Notes: generated by a model not told the origin, from the letters alone. 64,000 nt of DNA from Micromonospora olivasterospora (GCF_007830265.1 NZ_VLKE01000001.1:4092001-4156000), one strand, 5' to 3'. Positions 29,047-38,136 are shown, counted from the first letter of the stretch. Program-made: numbers and translations.

Positions 29047-29101
29047 GATCAAGAGGTTTGCGTCGGGGACCGGCGTGGCGGGCGACACGAACCTCTTGGT
29101 C
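29047..29101. repeat. Palindromic repeat B (imperfect, about 55 bp)
   Basis: GATCAAGAGGTTTGCGTC (29047-29064) pairs with GACACGAACCTCTTGGTC (29084-29101) with a few mismatches around a 19-nt spacer. Unrelated in sequence to repeat A. Only one copy is seen in this window. Confidence 0.75.
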
Positions 29102-29109
29102 AACTCCGA

Positions 29110-29353
29110 TCCGCGGGGGGCCGGGGAGGAGGGGCGGGGCCGGTCGGCTCGCCTTGCTGGCGAACTCGTTGTGGACGGTTTGCCGGCTCACCCCGGCCGC
29201 CGCGGCCACCTGCCATCCGGCGCCGTCCCAGCCGCCCGGCGGCCGGGGACGACCGTGCCCGCCGCCAGGTCCACCCGCGACGGTGAGCGCCCGGGCCGCG
29301 TCGACGATGCCGTCCCGCAGCCGCTGTCGGCCGGCGTCCCTGAACTCACCCAT
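29110..29353 (-). pseudogene. TetR-family regulator, N-terminal fragment
   Basis: From ATG 29353 the frame reads GEFRDAGRQRLRDGIVDAAR, then a degraded stretch, then QVAAAAGVSRQTVHNEFASK, the helix-turn-helix of a TetR regulator. The ligand-binding domain that should follow is missing: the frame runs into palindromic repeat B and the C-rich run. Truncated and probably non-functional. Confidence 0.65.
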
Positions 29354-29424
29354 CGTGGTCGAGGTCTGCGGCTGGCGTGGGTGGGTGGGCCGGCGCGGCG
29401 CGACGCGGCATAGGATGTGCGGTC

Positions 29425-30831
29425 ATGGCACGCGTGCTCACTCCCCGTGCGGAGGACTTTCCCCGCTGGTACCAGGATCTGATCGCCAAGGCGAAGCTGG
29501 CCGACAACGGCCCGGTCCGGGGGACCATGGTCATCCGACCGGCCGGCTACGCCATCTGGGAGCGGATGCAGGCCGAGATGGACGCCCGGATCAAGGCGGC
29601 CGGCGCGGAGAACGCGTACTTCCCGCTGTTCATCCCGGAGAGCTACCTCAAGCGTGAGGCCGAGCACGTCGAGGGCTTCTCGCCGGAGTTGGCGGTGGTC
29701 ACCCACGGCGGCGGCAAGCAGCTCGCCGAGCCGGTGGTGGTGCGCCCCACCAGCGAGACGGTGATCGGCGAGTTCATGGCCAAGTGGATCGACTCGTACC
29801 GGGACCTGCCGCTGCTGCTCAACCAGTGGGCGAACGTGGTCCGCTGGGAGTTGCGCCCCCGGGTCTTCCTGCGCACCAGCGAGTTCCTCTGGCAGGAGGG
29901 GCACACCGCCCACGCGACCCGCGAGGACGCGCGGGCGTACGCCCGCAGGATCCTGCACGAGGCGTACGAGGACCTGATGGTCAACGTGCTCGGCATCCCG
30001 GTGGTGGTGGGCCTGAAGACCGCCCGGGAGCGGTTCGCGGGGGCGACGGCCACGTACACCTGCGAGGGCATGATGGGCGACGGCAAGGCCCTCCAGCTCG
30101 GCACCAGCCACGAGCTGGGGCAGAACTTCGCCAAGGCGTTCGACATCAGCTACTCCTCCGCCGAGGGCGGCCGGGAGCACGCCTGGACCACCTCGTGGGG
30201 CACCTCGACCCGGATGCTCGGCGGCCTGATCATGTGCCACGGCGACGACAACGGCCTGCGGGTGCCGCCGAAGCTGGCGCCGGTCCAGGCGTACGTGATG
30301 GTGGTCAAGGACGGCGAGGGGGTCCGCGAGGCGGCGGTCAAGCTGCACGACGCGCTGCGCGACGCCGGTGTCCGGGTGGCGCTCGACGACCGCACCGACA
30401 CCCCGTTCGGCCGCCGGGCCGTCGACGCCGAGCTGCGCGGCTATCCCGTACGCGTCGAGGTCGGCCCCCGCGACCTGGCCGCCGGCAACGCGGTGGTGGT
30501 CCGGCGTACGGACGGCTCGAAGTCCCCGGTCCCCGTGGCCGACGTGGTGGGCGCGGTGCTGGCCGCCCTGGATGCCGACCAGCAGGCGCTGCACGACCAG
30601 GCCCTCGCCTTCCGCCGGTCCCGCACCACCGACGTCGCCACCCTGGCCGAGGCGATCGAGGCGGCGGCCACCGGCTGGGCCCGGGTGCCCTGGTCGGCGG
30701 TCGGCGTGCAGGGCGAGGCCGAGGCGAACGGCCAGGGCGTGACGGTCCGCTGCCTGCTGCGCGCCGACGGCTCGGTCCCCGACTCCGAGGACGAGCCGGA
30801 CCTCGTCGCCGTCCTGGCCCGCGCCTACTGA
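29425..30831 (+). CDS. proS: Prolyl-tRNA synthetase
   Basis: A 468-aa class II aminoacyl-tRNA synthetase charging tRNA-Pro. It is the short type without the bacterial editing insertion. Class II motif regions are IRPAGYAIWERMQAEMDARI, RWELRPRVFLRTSEFLWQEG and GLIMCHGDDNGLRVPP. GTSHELGQNFAKAF and the anticodon-binding domain (AYVMVVKDGEGVREAA) follow. Start chosen at ATG 29425 (ARVLTPRAEDFPRWYQ), where family similarity begins. Confidence 0.95.
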   Translation: MARVLTPRAEDFPRWYQDLIAKAKLADNGPVRGTMVIRPAGYAIWERMQAEMDARIKAAGAENAYFPLFIPESYLKREAEHVEGFSPELAVVTHGGGKQLAEPVVVRPTSETVIGEFMAKWIDSYRDLPLLLNQWANVVRWELRPRVFLRTSEFLWQEGHTAHATREDARAYARRILHEAYEDLMVNVLGIPVVVGLKTARERFAGATATYTCEGMMGDGKALQLGTSHELGQNFAKAFDISYSSAEGGREHAWTTSWGTSTRMLGGLIMCHGDDNGLRVPPKLAPVQAYVMVVKDGEGVREAAVKLHDALRDAGVRVALDDRTDTPFGRRAVDAELRGYPVRVEVGPRDLAAGNAVVVRRTDGSKSPVPVADVVGAVLAALDADQQALHDQALAFRRSRTTDVATLAEAIEAAATGWARVPWSAVGVQGEAEANGQGVTVRCLLRADGSVPDSEDEPDLVAVLARAY

Positions 30832-30838
30832 GCGGAAG

Positions 30839-30884
30839 GGAGGGGCCCGTTGTTGACGCCTTCGGTAGCGGAAGGGGCCCCTCC
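30839..30884. repeat. Palindromic repeat C after proS
   Basis: GGAGGGGCCC (30839-30848) and GGGCCCCTCC (30875-30884) form a perfect 10-bp stem separated by 26 nt, beginning 7 nt after the proS stop. It resembles interspersed GGGGCCCCTTC-type repeats I associate with Micromonospora intergenic regions. Probably terminates proS. It overlaps the earliest start of the DUF402 gene. Confidence 0.65.
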
Positions 30885-31704
30885 TGACAGCGGGGCCGGC
30901 GGCCCGCGCTTCGCACCGGGCCGGCTGATCATGCACCGGAACGTCCGGCACGGCCGGATCGGCTGGGTCCGGCCCGGACGGGTGGTCAGCGACGACGAGC
31001 GCGGCCTGCTGATCTTCGTCGCCCGCGAGGCGCCGGTGGCGCACGAGGTCACCGAGGCCGGGCTCGGCATGCGGGCGATGCCCTTCGCCGAGTGGATCAC
31101 CTCGTCGTACCGGCTCGAACTCGGGCGCTGGACGGGGCCGGCGCTGCTGAAGTTCCTGCCCGTCGGTGCGGCCCACTCCGTCTGGTGGTTCTCCGACGAG
31201 GCGGGCCGGTTCAGCCACTGGTACGTCAACCTCGAGGAGCCGGGCGTCCGCTGGGACGACGGCGACGTGGCCGGGGTGGACATCGTCGACCAGGACCTGG
31301 ACGTGGTGGTCCGTCCCGACCGCAGCTGGCGGTGGAAGGACGAGGAGGAGTTCGTCGAGCGGCTGGCCTTCCCCGACCACTACTGGGTGACCGACGAACG
31401 GGCGGTCCGGGCGGAGGGGGAGCGGGTGATCGCCCGCGCGGAGGCCGGCGAGTTCCCGTTCGACGGCACCTGGTGCGACTTCGCCGCCCCGCCGGACTGG
31501 GGCCCCCCGGACGCGCTGCCCGCCGGCTGGAACCGCCCCCAGCCCGCTGACCCCCGCGCCCTCCCTTCCCCCGCGCCTCCCTTCCCTCCCGCCTCCCCCA
31601 CCCCCCTCCGCTCCCGCGATCTTGCAGTTTCTGCCCCGGCGAATCGGGCGAGTCGCCCCATATCGAGGGCCAAAGGTGCAAGATCGCGAACGGCGGGCGG
31701 GTGA
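30850..31704 (+). CDS. DUF402 domain protein with repeat-encoded C-terminus
   Basis: The core (from about 30910) is a DUF402 beta-barrel: FAPGRLIMHRNVRHGRIGWV, LLIFVAREAPVAHEVTEAG, SVWWFSDEAGRFSHWYVNLE, DQDLDVVVRPDRSWRWKDEE and EFPFDGTWCDFAAPPDWGP. Some DUF402 proteins hydrolyse nucleoside phosphates; here the role is unknown. The farthest start is TTG 30850 inside repeat C, while ATG 30931 is a safer alternative. The last 30 or so codons cross palindromic repeat A (31616-31687), so the tail RSRDLAVSAPANRASRP is repeat DNA, not family sequence. Confidence 0.75.
   Translation: MLTPSVAEGAPPDSGAGGPRFAPGRLIMHRNVRHGRIGWVRPGRVVSDDERGLLIFVAREAPVAHEVTEAGLGMRAMPFAEWITSSYRLELGRWTGPALLKFLPVGAAHSVWWFSDEAGRFSHWYVNLEEPGVRWDDGDVAGVDIVDQDLDVVVRPDRSWRWKDEEEFVERLAFPDHYWVTDERAVRAEGERVIARAEAGEFPFDGTWCDFAAPPDWGPPDALPAGWNRPQPADPRALPSPAPPFPPASPTPLRSRDLAVSAPANRASRPISRAKGARSRTAGG
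31616..31687. repeat. Palindromic repeat A, copy 2
   Basis: A 72-bp repeat starting GCGATCTTGCAG and ending TGCAAGATCGC, with an inner GGGCGA/TCGCCC stem. The outer 11 bases are exact inverted repeats. A pyrimidine-rich CTCCC run lies on the 5' side. It lies inside the 3' end of the DUF402 reading frame. Confidence 0.9.
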
Positions 31705-31937
31705 GGCCTGCCACTCGTACGTCGGGTGGGGTGGAGGGTGTGGGTCCGGTGTGAGAGATCGGCGGCGGATCTGGCAGAATGGTCGGCTGGTATCCGGCGC
31801 GTGTCCGGCGCCCTCTAACCCGGGCACGTCGCCAGTCCACCGAGCAGTCTCCGGCCCAACCCCACTGTGCCGGTCGGCGCTCACCCATGCACCGCCCGTG
31901 TCGGGCCGGTGGGATCGCAACAGGAGCGAAGACAACC

Positions 31938-32390
31938 GTGGCCGTAAAGATCCGGCTCCTGCGGATGGGCAAGATCCGCAACCCGCAGTACCGCATCGTC
32001 GTCGCCGACTCGCGCACCAAGCGCGACGGTCGGGCGATCGAGTTCGTCGGGATCTACCAGCCGAAGGAGGACCCTTCGGTGATCGAGGTCAAGTCGGACC
32101 GGGTCCAGTACTGGCTGTCCGTCGGCGCGCAGCCGAGCGAGGCGGTGCAGCGCCTGCTGGAGCTGACCGGCGACTGGCAGAAGTTCAAGGGCCTGCCTGC
32201 CCCGGCCCCGCTGAAGGTCGCCCCCGAGCGGGCCGACCGCAAGGCGGCGTACGAGGCCGAGGCGAAGGCCGCCGCCGGCCTGGCCGAGACCCCGGCACCG
32301 GCCAAGAAGGCCGCCAAGGCGGCCCCGGCCGAGGCCGAGGCGCCGAAGGCCGAGGAGCAGACCGGTGCGGACGCCGGCGAGCAGGCCTGA
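31938..32390 (+). CDS. rpsP: 30S ribosomal protein S16
   Basis: A 150-aa S16. [20 protein letters not shown] is the family N-terminus, and the S16 core ends near residue 85. An Ala/Lys/Glu-rich tail of about 60 residues follows, as in many actinobacteria. The GTG start follows an AGGAGCG. First gene of the rpsP-khpA-rimM-trmD run; the 230 bp upstream should carry its promoter, though none was assigned. Confidence 0.96.
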   Translation: MAVKIRLLRMGKIRNPQYRIVVADSRTKRDGRAIEFVGIYQPKEDPSVIEVKSDRVQYWLSVGAQPSEAVQRLLELTGDWQKFKGLPAPAPLKVAPERADRKAAYEAEAKAAAGLAETPAPAKKAAKAAPAEAEAPKAEEQTGADAGEQA

Positions 32391-32391
32391 C

Positions 32392-32625
32392 ATGGCACTG
32401 CGTCCGGCGCTCGAGCACCTGGTCAAGGGCATCGTCGACCACCCGGACGACGTCCGCGTGCGGATGGTCGACTCCCGCCGGGGCAAGCGGCTCGAGGTCC
32501 GCGTGCACCCGGAGGACCTCGGCACGGTGATCGGGCGGTCCGGCCGGACCGCCAAGGCGCTGCGCCAGGTGATCGGCTCCATCGGTGGGCGCGGCGTACG
32601 CGTCGACATCGTCGACTCGTACTGA
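32392..32625 (+). CDS. khpA: KH-domain RNA-binding protein KhpA
   Basis: A 77-aa single KH domain. The GxxG loop is GRSG in DLGTVIGRSGRTAKALRQVI. It starts 2 nt after the rpsP stop, and its TGA shares a base with the rimM ATG, so rpsP-khpA-rimM are coupled. KhpA-type proteins bind RNA, often with KhpB. Confidence 0.93.
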   Translation: MALRPALEHLVKGIVDHPDDVRVRMVDSRRGKRLEVRVHPEDLGTVIGRSGRTAKALRQVIGSIGGRGVRVDIVDSY

Positions 32626-33176
32626 TGCTGCTCATCGTCGGCAGGATCGGTAAGCCGCACGGGATCCGCGGTGAGGTCACCGTGGAGGTGCGGACCGACG
32701 AGCCCGAAGCGCGGTTCGCCCCCGGCTCGATGCTGCGCACCGAGCCGGGGGCGACACCCGCGTCCGCGTCCGCTCAGCCTGGGGTCTACCAGGTGCCCGC
32801 GGAGCTGACCGTGGAATCCGCTCGGTGGCATCAGGGGCGGCTGCTGGTCGCCTTCGAGGGTGTGCTCGACCGGCACGTCGCCGAGGCGCTGCGTGGCACG
32901 CTCCTCGGCGTGGACAGCGCGGACGTCGCCCCGCCTGAGGACCCGGAGGAGTTCCACGACCACCAGCTGGTCGGCCTCGCCGTGGTAACCACCGACGGCG
33001 AGCGGCTCGGTGAGGTGGCCCGGATCGAGCACGCGCCCGCGTCCGACCTGCTGGTGCTGCGTCGCCCCGAGGGCCGTACCGCGCTGATCCCGTTCGTCAA
33101 GGCGATCGTCCCCGAGGTCGACCTCGCCGGCGGTCGCGTCGTCGTCGACCCGCCGGGCGGCCTGCTCGACCTCTAG
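32625..33176 (+). CDS. rimM: 16S rRNA processing protein RimM
   Basis: A 183-aa ribosome maturation factor that binds S19 and helps 30S head assembly. The N-terminal barrel opens with [20 protein letters not shown]. The C-terminal PRC-barrel contains [20 protein letters not shown] and [13 protein letters not shown]. It overlaps khpA by 1 nt; trmD follows after 19 nt. Confidence 0.95.
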   Translation: MLLIVGRIGKPHGIRGEVTVEVRTDEPEARFAPGSMLRTEPGATPASASAQPGVYQVPAELTVESARWHQGRLLVAFEGVLDRHVAEALRGTLLGVDSADVAPPEDPEEFHDHQLVGLAVVTTDGERLGEVARIEHAPASDLLVLRRPEGRTALIPFVKAIVPEVDLAGGRVVVDPPGGLLDL

Positions 33177-33195
33177 CCCGCTGGAGCAGCTCCGC

Positions 33196-34014
33196 ATGCG
33201 CGTCGACATCGTGTCGATCTTTCCCGAGTACTTCGCCCCGCTGGACCTGTCGCTGATCGGCAAGGCCCGCGCCAACGGGACGCTGCGGTTGGCCGTACAC
33301 GACCTGCGGGCCTGGACCCACGACGTGCATCGCACGGTCGACGACACCCCGTACGGCGGCGGGCCCGGGATGGTGATGCGGCCGGAGCCGTGGGGCGAGG
33401 CGCTCGAGGCCCTCGCCCCGGCGGAGCCGGCCCCTGACGGTACGATCCGCGACCGGGCTGCCTCCGAGGCCGCCGTTCCGCCCCGGCTGCTGGTGCCCTC
33501 CCCGGCCGGTGTCCGGTTCACCCAGGCCATGGCGCACGAGTTGGCCGCCGAGCCGCACCTGCTCTTCGCGTGCGGCCGGTACGAGGGCATCGACCAGCGG
33601 GTGCTCGACCACGCCGCCACCCGGATGCGGGTGACCGAGGTCTCCCTCGGCGACTACGTGCTCTTCGGTGGCGAGGTGGCGGTGCTGGTGATCCTGGAGG
33701 CGGTCACCCGGTTGCTGCCCGGGGTGCTCGGCAACGCCGGCTCGCTGGACGAGGAGTCGCACGCCCACGGGCTGCTGGAGGCGCCGATGTACACCAAGCC
33801 GGCGACCTGGCGCGGGCACGAGGTGCCGGAGGTGCTCCGCTCCGGCGACCACGGGCGGATCGCCCGCTGGCGGCGGGACGAGGCGCTGCTGCGTACGGCG
33901 GCCCGCCGGCCCGACATGCTCGCCGCGCTGCCGCCGGAGAGCCTGGACAAGCGCGACCGGGCGGCGTTGGACCGGGGCGGGTTTCAGCCGCCGTCGGGGC
34001 ATGTGGCAAAGTAG
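33196..34014 (+). CDS. trmD: tRNA (guanine-N1)-methyltransferase TrmD
   Basis: A SPOUT methyltransferase (272 aa) that makes m1G37 in tRNAs. [20 protein letters not shown] is the start, followed by [13 protein letters not shown] and the knotted AdoMet site [11 protein letters not shown]...[15 protein letters not shown]. The C-terminal helical domain has [17 protein letters not shown]. Length includes a modest insert near residue 80. Confidence 0.96.
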   Translation: MRVDIVSIFPEYFAPLDLSLIGKARANGTLRLAVHDLRAWTHDVHRTVDDTPYGGGPGMVMRPEPWGEALEALAPAEPAPDGTIRDRAASEAAVPPRLLVPSPAGVRFTQAMAHELAAEPHLLFACGRYEGIDQRVLDHAATRMRVTEVSLGDYVLFGGEVAVLVILEAVTRLLPGVLGNAGSLDEESHAHGLLEAPMYTKPATWRGHEVPEVLRSGDHGRIARWRRDEALLRTAARRPDMLAALPPESLDKRDRAALDRGGFQPPSGHVAK

Positions 34015-34157
34015 AGGGGTTGCCGCATCCGTCCACGCCGTGGGCGGCTGCGAGGGCCCTCGACCGGGGTCGGCGCCGCCGGCCACCACCCAAGGGTCAG
34101 AATCACCCACCCGCGCATCGACTGACGGTGCGCCGTGAGCCTCACGAGGACGCAGCG

Positions 34158-34514
34158 ATGAACATCCTGGACGCCCTTGACGCCCAGTCGAAGCGCGTTG
34201 ACATCCCCGAATTCCGTGCCGGTGACACCGTCAAGGTGCACGCGCGGGTCGTCGAGGGTAACCGCTCCCGTGTCCAGATCTTCCAGGGCGTCGTCATCCG
34301 CCGCCAGGGTGACGGTCTGCGCGAGACCTTCTCGGTCCGCAAGGTCAGCTTCGGCGTCGGCGTCGAGCGGACCTACCCGGTGAACAGCCCGGCGATCGAC
34401 CGCATCGAGGTCGTCACCCGCGGTGCCGTCCGCCGCGCCAAGCTCTACTACCTGCGCGAGCTGCGCGGCAAGAAGGCCAAGATCAAGGAGCGGCGCGAGA
34501 AGCAGCCGAGCTGA
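34158..34514 (+). CDS. rplS: 50S ribosomal protein L19
   Basis: A 118-aa L19: [20 protein letters not shown], then [32 protein letters not shown] and a basic C-terminus. GAGGA lies before the ATG. It ends the rpsP-rplS ribosomal block; the 143 bp before it holds no gene. Confidence 0.97.
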   Translation: MNILDALDAQSKRVDIPEFRAGDTVKVHARVVEGNRSRVQIFQGVVIRRQGDGLRETFSVRKVSFGVGVERTYPVNSPAIDRIEVVTRGAVRRAKLYYLRELRGKKAKIKERREKQPS

Positions 34515-34627
34515 CCACCGGCCGCGACGCCGCCTGATGTCGTACGTCCCAGCGCTGGTCGGGCCGGTCGTACGAGTGCAGGCGGGGATCGACTCGTCGC
34601 GGCGGCAGCCGCGGCGCCAGGTCGTCC

Positions 34628-34671
34628 CACTACCGCCCGCGGGGCCTCGACGAGGCTCCCGGGCGGTAGTG
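34628..34671 (+). terminator. Strong hairpin terminator after rplS
   Basis: A perfect 12-bp outer stem (CACTACCGCCCG with CGGGCGGTAGTG) and an inner GCCTCG/CGAGGC stem, followed by GTCGTTT. It sits about 25 bp before the lepB start. Confidence 0.9.
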
Positions 34672-34696
34672 TCGTTTCCACGGACCGGGGAGTGGC

Positions 34697-35581
34697 GTGG
34701 TGCGGACGCGTGACGACGGCGGCGCCGTCGACCCGTGGCGCCGCCGGGCCCGGCGGGCTCGCCGGCAGATGCCGCTGTGGCAGGAGCTGCCGCTGCTGCT
34801 GGTCGTCGCGTTCTGCCTGGCGGTGCTCATCCGCACCTTCCTGCTCCAGGCGTTCTTCATCCCCTCCGGGTCGATGGAGGACACCCTGCTCATCGGCGAC
34901 CGGGTGCTGGTCAACAAGGTCGTCTACGACGTACGGGACCCGCGGCGCGGCGAGGTGGTCGTTTTCCGGGGCACCGACCGGTGGGCCGCCCAGTCGAGCC
35001 CGGAGCCGGAGCCCGGGTTCGCCGGCAGGCTCGGCCGCACGTTCGGCGACCTCGTCGGGCTGAGCCGCCCCGGCGAGAAGGACTTCATCAAGCGGGTGAT
35101 CGGCGTCCCCGGTGACCGGGTGCGGTGCTGCGACGACCAGGGGCGGGTCACCGTCAACGACGTGCCGCTCGACGAGCCGTACGTGATCCGCGACTCGCCC
35201 CTCGACCTGCCGCCCGACCCTCGGGGGTGCGGGCCCCGCCGCTTCGACGAGGTGGTCGTCCCGCCCGGGCAGATTTTCGTGATGGGCGACCACCGGCTGG
35301 TCTCCCAGGACGCCCGCTGCCAGGGCCCGGTGCCGATCGACAACGTGGTGGGCCGGGCGTTTGCGGTGGTCTGGCCGTCCTCGCGCTGGGCGTCGCTGTC
35401 GGTCCCGGAGACGTTCGCCCAGGTCGGCGAGCCCACCGCCGCGGCCGGCGACCCCCCGCCGCCGGTGCGGCCCACGGGGGCGGGTGGTGTCCTGCTGCTC
35501 GTCCCGGTCTCGGCCGCGGTATCCGTTCTCGCGCGTTCCGGACGGTCCGTTCGCGCTCGGCGACGTAGGCTCCAACCGTGA
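34697..35581 (+). CDS. lepB: Signal peptidase I (first copy)
   Basis: A 294-aa membrane serine peptidase that removes signal peptides. The N-terminal helix LPLLLVVAFCLAVLIRTFLL leads into FFIPSGSMEDTL with the catalytic Ser. The catalytic Lys lies in KDFIKRVIGVPGDRV, and the late box is FVMGDHRLVSQDAR. A second helix near the C-terminus (GAGGVLLLVPVSAAVSVLA) gives an extra membrane anchor. The stop overlaps the GTG of the next peptidase gene by 4 nt. Confidence 0.94.
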   Translation: MVRTRDDGGAVDPWRRRARRARRQMPLWQELPLLLVVAFCLAVLIRTFLLQAFFIPSGSMEDTLLIGDRVLVNKVVYDVRDPRRGEVVVFRGTDRWAAQSSPEPEPGFAGRLGRTFGDLVGLSRPGEKDFIKRVIGVPGDRVRCCDDQGRVTVNDVPLDEPYVIRDSPLDLPPDPRGCGPRRFDEVVVPPGQIFVMGDHRLVSQDARCQGPVPIDNVVGRAFAVVWPSSRWASLSVPETFAQVGEPTAAAGDPPPPVRPTGAGGVLLLVPVSAAVSVLARSGRSVRARRRRLQP

Positions 35582-36213
35582 TCGACGAGCAGACCGACAA
35601 GCAGAGCAACTCCTTCTGGAAGGAGTTGCCCATCCTCCTGGGCGTGGCGATCCTGGTCGCGGTGCTGGTCCGGGCCTTCGTGCTGCAGACCTTCTACATC
35701 CCCTCGCCCAGCATGGAGAACACCCTTCAAATCAACGATCGGGTGCTGGTCAACAAGCTGGTGTACGACTTCCGGTCGCCGCACCGCGGAGAGGTGGTGG
35801 TGTTCAAGGCGCCCACCGAGTGGAGCGGCAACCCCGAGGGTGAGGACTTCATCAAGCGGGTGATCGGCGTCGGCGGCGACCACGTGGTCTGCTGCGACCC
35901 GCAGGAGCGGCTGGTGATCAACGGCAAGCCGCTGGACGAGCCGTACATCTACTCGGCCGACGGCCAGCGGGACAAGCCCGCCGACCAGGAGTTCGACATC
36001 ACCGTGCCGGAGGGCCGGCTGTGGGTGATGGGCGACCACCGCTCCGCCTCCGGGGACTCCCTGGAGCACTGGCAGCAGTCCCAGCAGAACATCCAGAGCG
36101 CCACCATCCCCGAGGACCAGGTGGTGGGCCGGGCGTTCACCGTCTTCTGGCCGGTCGGCCACGCCACCTGGCTCGGGGTGCCCAAGGAGTTCGACGGCAT
36201 ACCCAATCCCTGA
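35578..36213 (+). CDS. lepB: Signal peptidase I (second copy)
   Basis: A 211-aa paralogue of the preceding gene. N-terminal helix LPILLGVAILVAVLVRAFVL, catalytic Ser in YIPSPSMENTL, catalytic Lys in DFIKRVIGVGGDHV, and LWVMGDHRSASGDS. It lacks the C-terminal helix of the first copy. The GTG start overlaps the first copy's stop. Two tandem peptidases may differ in substrate preference. Confidence 0.94.
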   Translation: MIDEQTDKQSNSFWKELPILLGVAILVAVLVRAFVLQTFYIPSPSMENTLQINDRVLVNKLVYDFRSPHRGEVVVFKAPTEWSGNPEGEDFIKRVIGVGGDHVVCCDPQERLVINGKPLDEPYIYSADGQRDKPADQEFDITVPEGRLWVMGDHRSASGDSLEHWQQSQQNIQSATIPEDQVVGRAFTVFWPVGHATWLGVPKEFDGIPNP

Positions 36214-36301
36214 CCGGCGCGGGGCACGCCCGGAGTGGCGATCCGCGCCGAACCGCCGGGTGGGCGTGGGCGTTCGGCCGTGGGTCTGGCAGGCTGGGAC
36301 G

Positions 36302-36910
36302 GTGACCGTCTACACCCCTCGACGCGCGGCCCGGGTGCTGCTCGTCGACGCCGCCGGTCGGGTGCTGCTGTTCGCCGGGTTCGACCCGGCGCGCCCCGAT
36401 CACCGGTACTGGTTCACTCCGGGGGGCGGGCTGGAGCCGGGCGAGGCGCCGGCGGCCGGTGCGGCCCGGGAACTGGCCGAGGAGACCGGTTTGCGGCTGG
36501 CCCCGGAGCGGTTGGGCGAGCCGGTGTGGCGGGAGACGGTCCGGTTCCCCTTCGACGGCGTCCAGTACGAGCAGGAGCAGGTGTTCTTCCTGGTCCGGGT
36601 GCCGGCCTGGGAGGTCGACACGGCGGGCTTCGACGACGTGGAGCGGGCCAGCGTCACCGGGCACCGGTGGTGGCCGGCCGAGGAACTGGCCGGCACCGAC
36701 GAGCGGTACTACCCGACCGACCTGCCGGCCCTGCTGGGCCGGGTGCTGCCCGGCCCGCCCGGCCCCGGGGCGGCCGAAGCCGTCGCCGGGCCTGCCGCCG
36801 CCGGTCCCGCCGGCGCCGTCGCCACCGGGCCTGCCGCCGGTGGTCCCGCGACCGTGTCCGCCGGCGGCCCCGTCGAGGGCGGGGCGGCCGACGGGGGTAC
36901 GCCGTGCTGA
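36302..36910 (+). CDS. NUDIX hydrolase
   Basis: A 202-aa NUDIX enzyme with a complete box GGLEPGEAPAAGAARELAEE followed by TGL. About 60 residues of Ala/Gly/Pro-rich sequence form the C-terminus. It lies 88 bp after the signal peptidases and overlaps rnhB by 7 nt. The substrate (a nucleoside diphosphate derivative) is not determined. Confidence 0.88.
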   Translation: MTVYTPRRAARVLLVDAAGRVLLFAGFDPARPDHRYWFTPGGGLEPGEAPAAGAARELAEETGLRLAPERLGEPVWRETVRFPFDGVQYEQEQVFFLVRVPAWEVDTAGFDDVERASVTGHRWWPAEELAGTDERYYPTDLPALLGRVLPGPPGPGAAEAVAGPAAAGPAGAVATGPAAGGPATVSAGGPVEGGAADGGTPC

Positions 36911-37716
36911 CCCCGCCGCGCACGGTGGTGCGCCGGGAGGCCGGGCTGTACGCGCTGGAGCGGGCCCTGCAACGCCGCGGCTTCCGGCACGTGGCCGGCG
37001 CCGACGAGGCCGGTCGGGGCGCCTGCGCCGGGCCGCTCGTGGCCGCCGCCGCCGTGCTGCCCGAGGGGCGGCGGGGCGAGATCGACGGGCTGGCCGACTC
37101 CAAGCTGCTCACCCCGGCCAGCCGGGAACGGGTGTACGGCGAGGTGGTGGCGCGCGCCCTGGCGTACGCGGTGGTGGTGATCCCGGCCGAGGAGGTCGAC
37201 GCGCGTGGCCTGCACGTGTGCAACCTCGCCGCGATGCGCCGTGCGCTGGCGTCGCTGAGCATCCGACCTGACTATGTGCTGAGCGACGGCTTCGGCGTCG
37301 ACGGGCTCGACGTGCCGGGCCTGGCCGTCTGGAAGGGCGACCGGGTGGCGGCCTGCGTCGCGGCGGCCAGCGTGCTGGCCAAGGTCACCCGGGACCGGAT
37401 CATGGTGGACCTGGACGCGGAGTTCCCCGGCTACGGCTTCGCCGAGCACAAGGGCTACATCACGGCGGAGCACACCGCCGCGTTGCGGGAGCGCGGCCCG
37501 TGCCGCGAGCACCGCTTCTCGTACGTCAACGTCGCCGCCGTCTCTGGGCGGGACGGGGTCCCGCCGAGGTCCCGCCGACGGGTCGGCGTGGCCCCGGACG
37601 AGCCGATGGAGCGCTTCGGGGCGTCAGGGGGTACCGTCGGCGTGGCGTTGGGCGAGCAGCCCCGACCTCCCGCGCCGGTGGGGGAAGATGTGGTCATGGA
37701 AGGTGGAGTGCGATGA
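36904..37716 (+). CDS. rnhB: Ribonuclease HII
   Basis: A 270-aa enzyme that removes ribonucleotides from DNA. Motif ADEAGRGACAGPLVAAAAVL carries the catalytic Asp-Glu pair; further acidic residues lie in DYVLSDGFGVDG and VTRDRIMVDLD. A tail of about 60 residues is longer than usual. The GTG start overlaps the NUDIX gene, and the stop overlaps the DUF2469 start (ATGA). Confidence 0.94.
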   Translation: MLTPPRTVVRREAGLYALERALQRRGFRHVAGADEAGRGACAGPLVAAAAVLPEGRRGEIDGLADSKLLTPASRERVYGEVVARALAYAVVVIPAEEVDARGLHVCNLAAMRRALASLSIRPDYVLSDGFGVDGLDVPGLAVWKGDRVAACVAAASVLAKVTRDRIMVDLDAEFPGYGFAEHKGYITAEHTAALRERGPCREHRFSYVNVAAVSGRDGVPPRSRRRVGVAPDEPMERFGASGGTVGVALGEQPRPPAPVGEDVVMEGGVR

Positions 37717-38036
37717 GCGCGGAAGATCTCGAGAAGTACGAGACCGAGATGGAGCTCCAGCTCTACCGGGAGTACCGCGACATCGTCCGCCAGTTCTCCT
37801 ACGTGGTGGAGACCGAGCGCCGCTTCTACCTGGCCAACCAGGTAGACCTGCACGTGCGCAACTCCGACGGCGAGGTCTACTTCGAGGTCGAGATGCACGA
37901 CGCCTGGGTGTGGGACATGTACCGTCCCGCCCGGTTCGTCAAGAACGTCCGGGTGATGACGTTCAAGGACGTCAACGTCGAGGAGTTGGAGAAGCCGGAC
38001 ATCTCCCTGCCCGCCGACTCCGGCTTCGGCGGCTGA
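37713..38036 (+). CDS. DUF2469 family protein
   Basis: A 107-aa conserved actinobacterial protein (MSAEDLEKYETEMELQLYRE, YLANQVDLHVRNSDGEVYFE, WDMYRPARFVKNVRV) without membrane segments. It regularly follows rnhB in actinobacteria. Function unknown. ATGA overlap with rnhB. Confidence 0.92.
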   Translation: MSAEDLEKYETEMELQLYREYRDIVRQFSYVVETERRFYLANQVDLHVRNSDGEVYFEVEMHDAWVWDMYRPARFVKNVRVMTFKDVNVEELEKPDISLPADSGFGG

Positions 38037-38051
38037 CGCCCTCCTCTTCCC

Positions 38052-38136
38052 GGTCCGCGCGCCCGTCTGGTCCGCGCGCCCGTCTGGTCCGCGCGCCCGT
38101 CTGGTCCGCGCGCCCGTCTGGTCCGCCGGTCGACGG
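38052..38136. repeat. 17-bp tandem repeat after DUF2469
   Basis: Four full and one partial copy of GGTCCGCGCGCCCGTCT, beginning 15 nt after the stop. The rest of the gap to 38375 holds no gene or clear signal. Confidence 0.9.

Noticed and set aside
29047..29101. Palindromic repeat B as a further copy of repeat A
   Set aside because: Arm sequences are unrelated (AAGAGGTT against CTTGCA).
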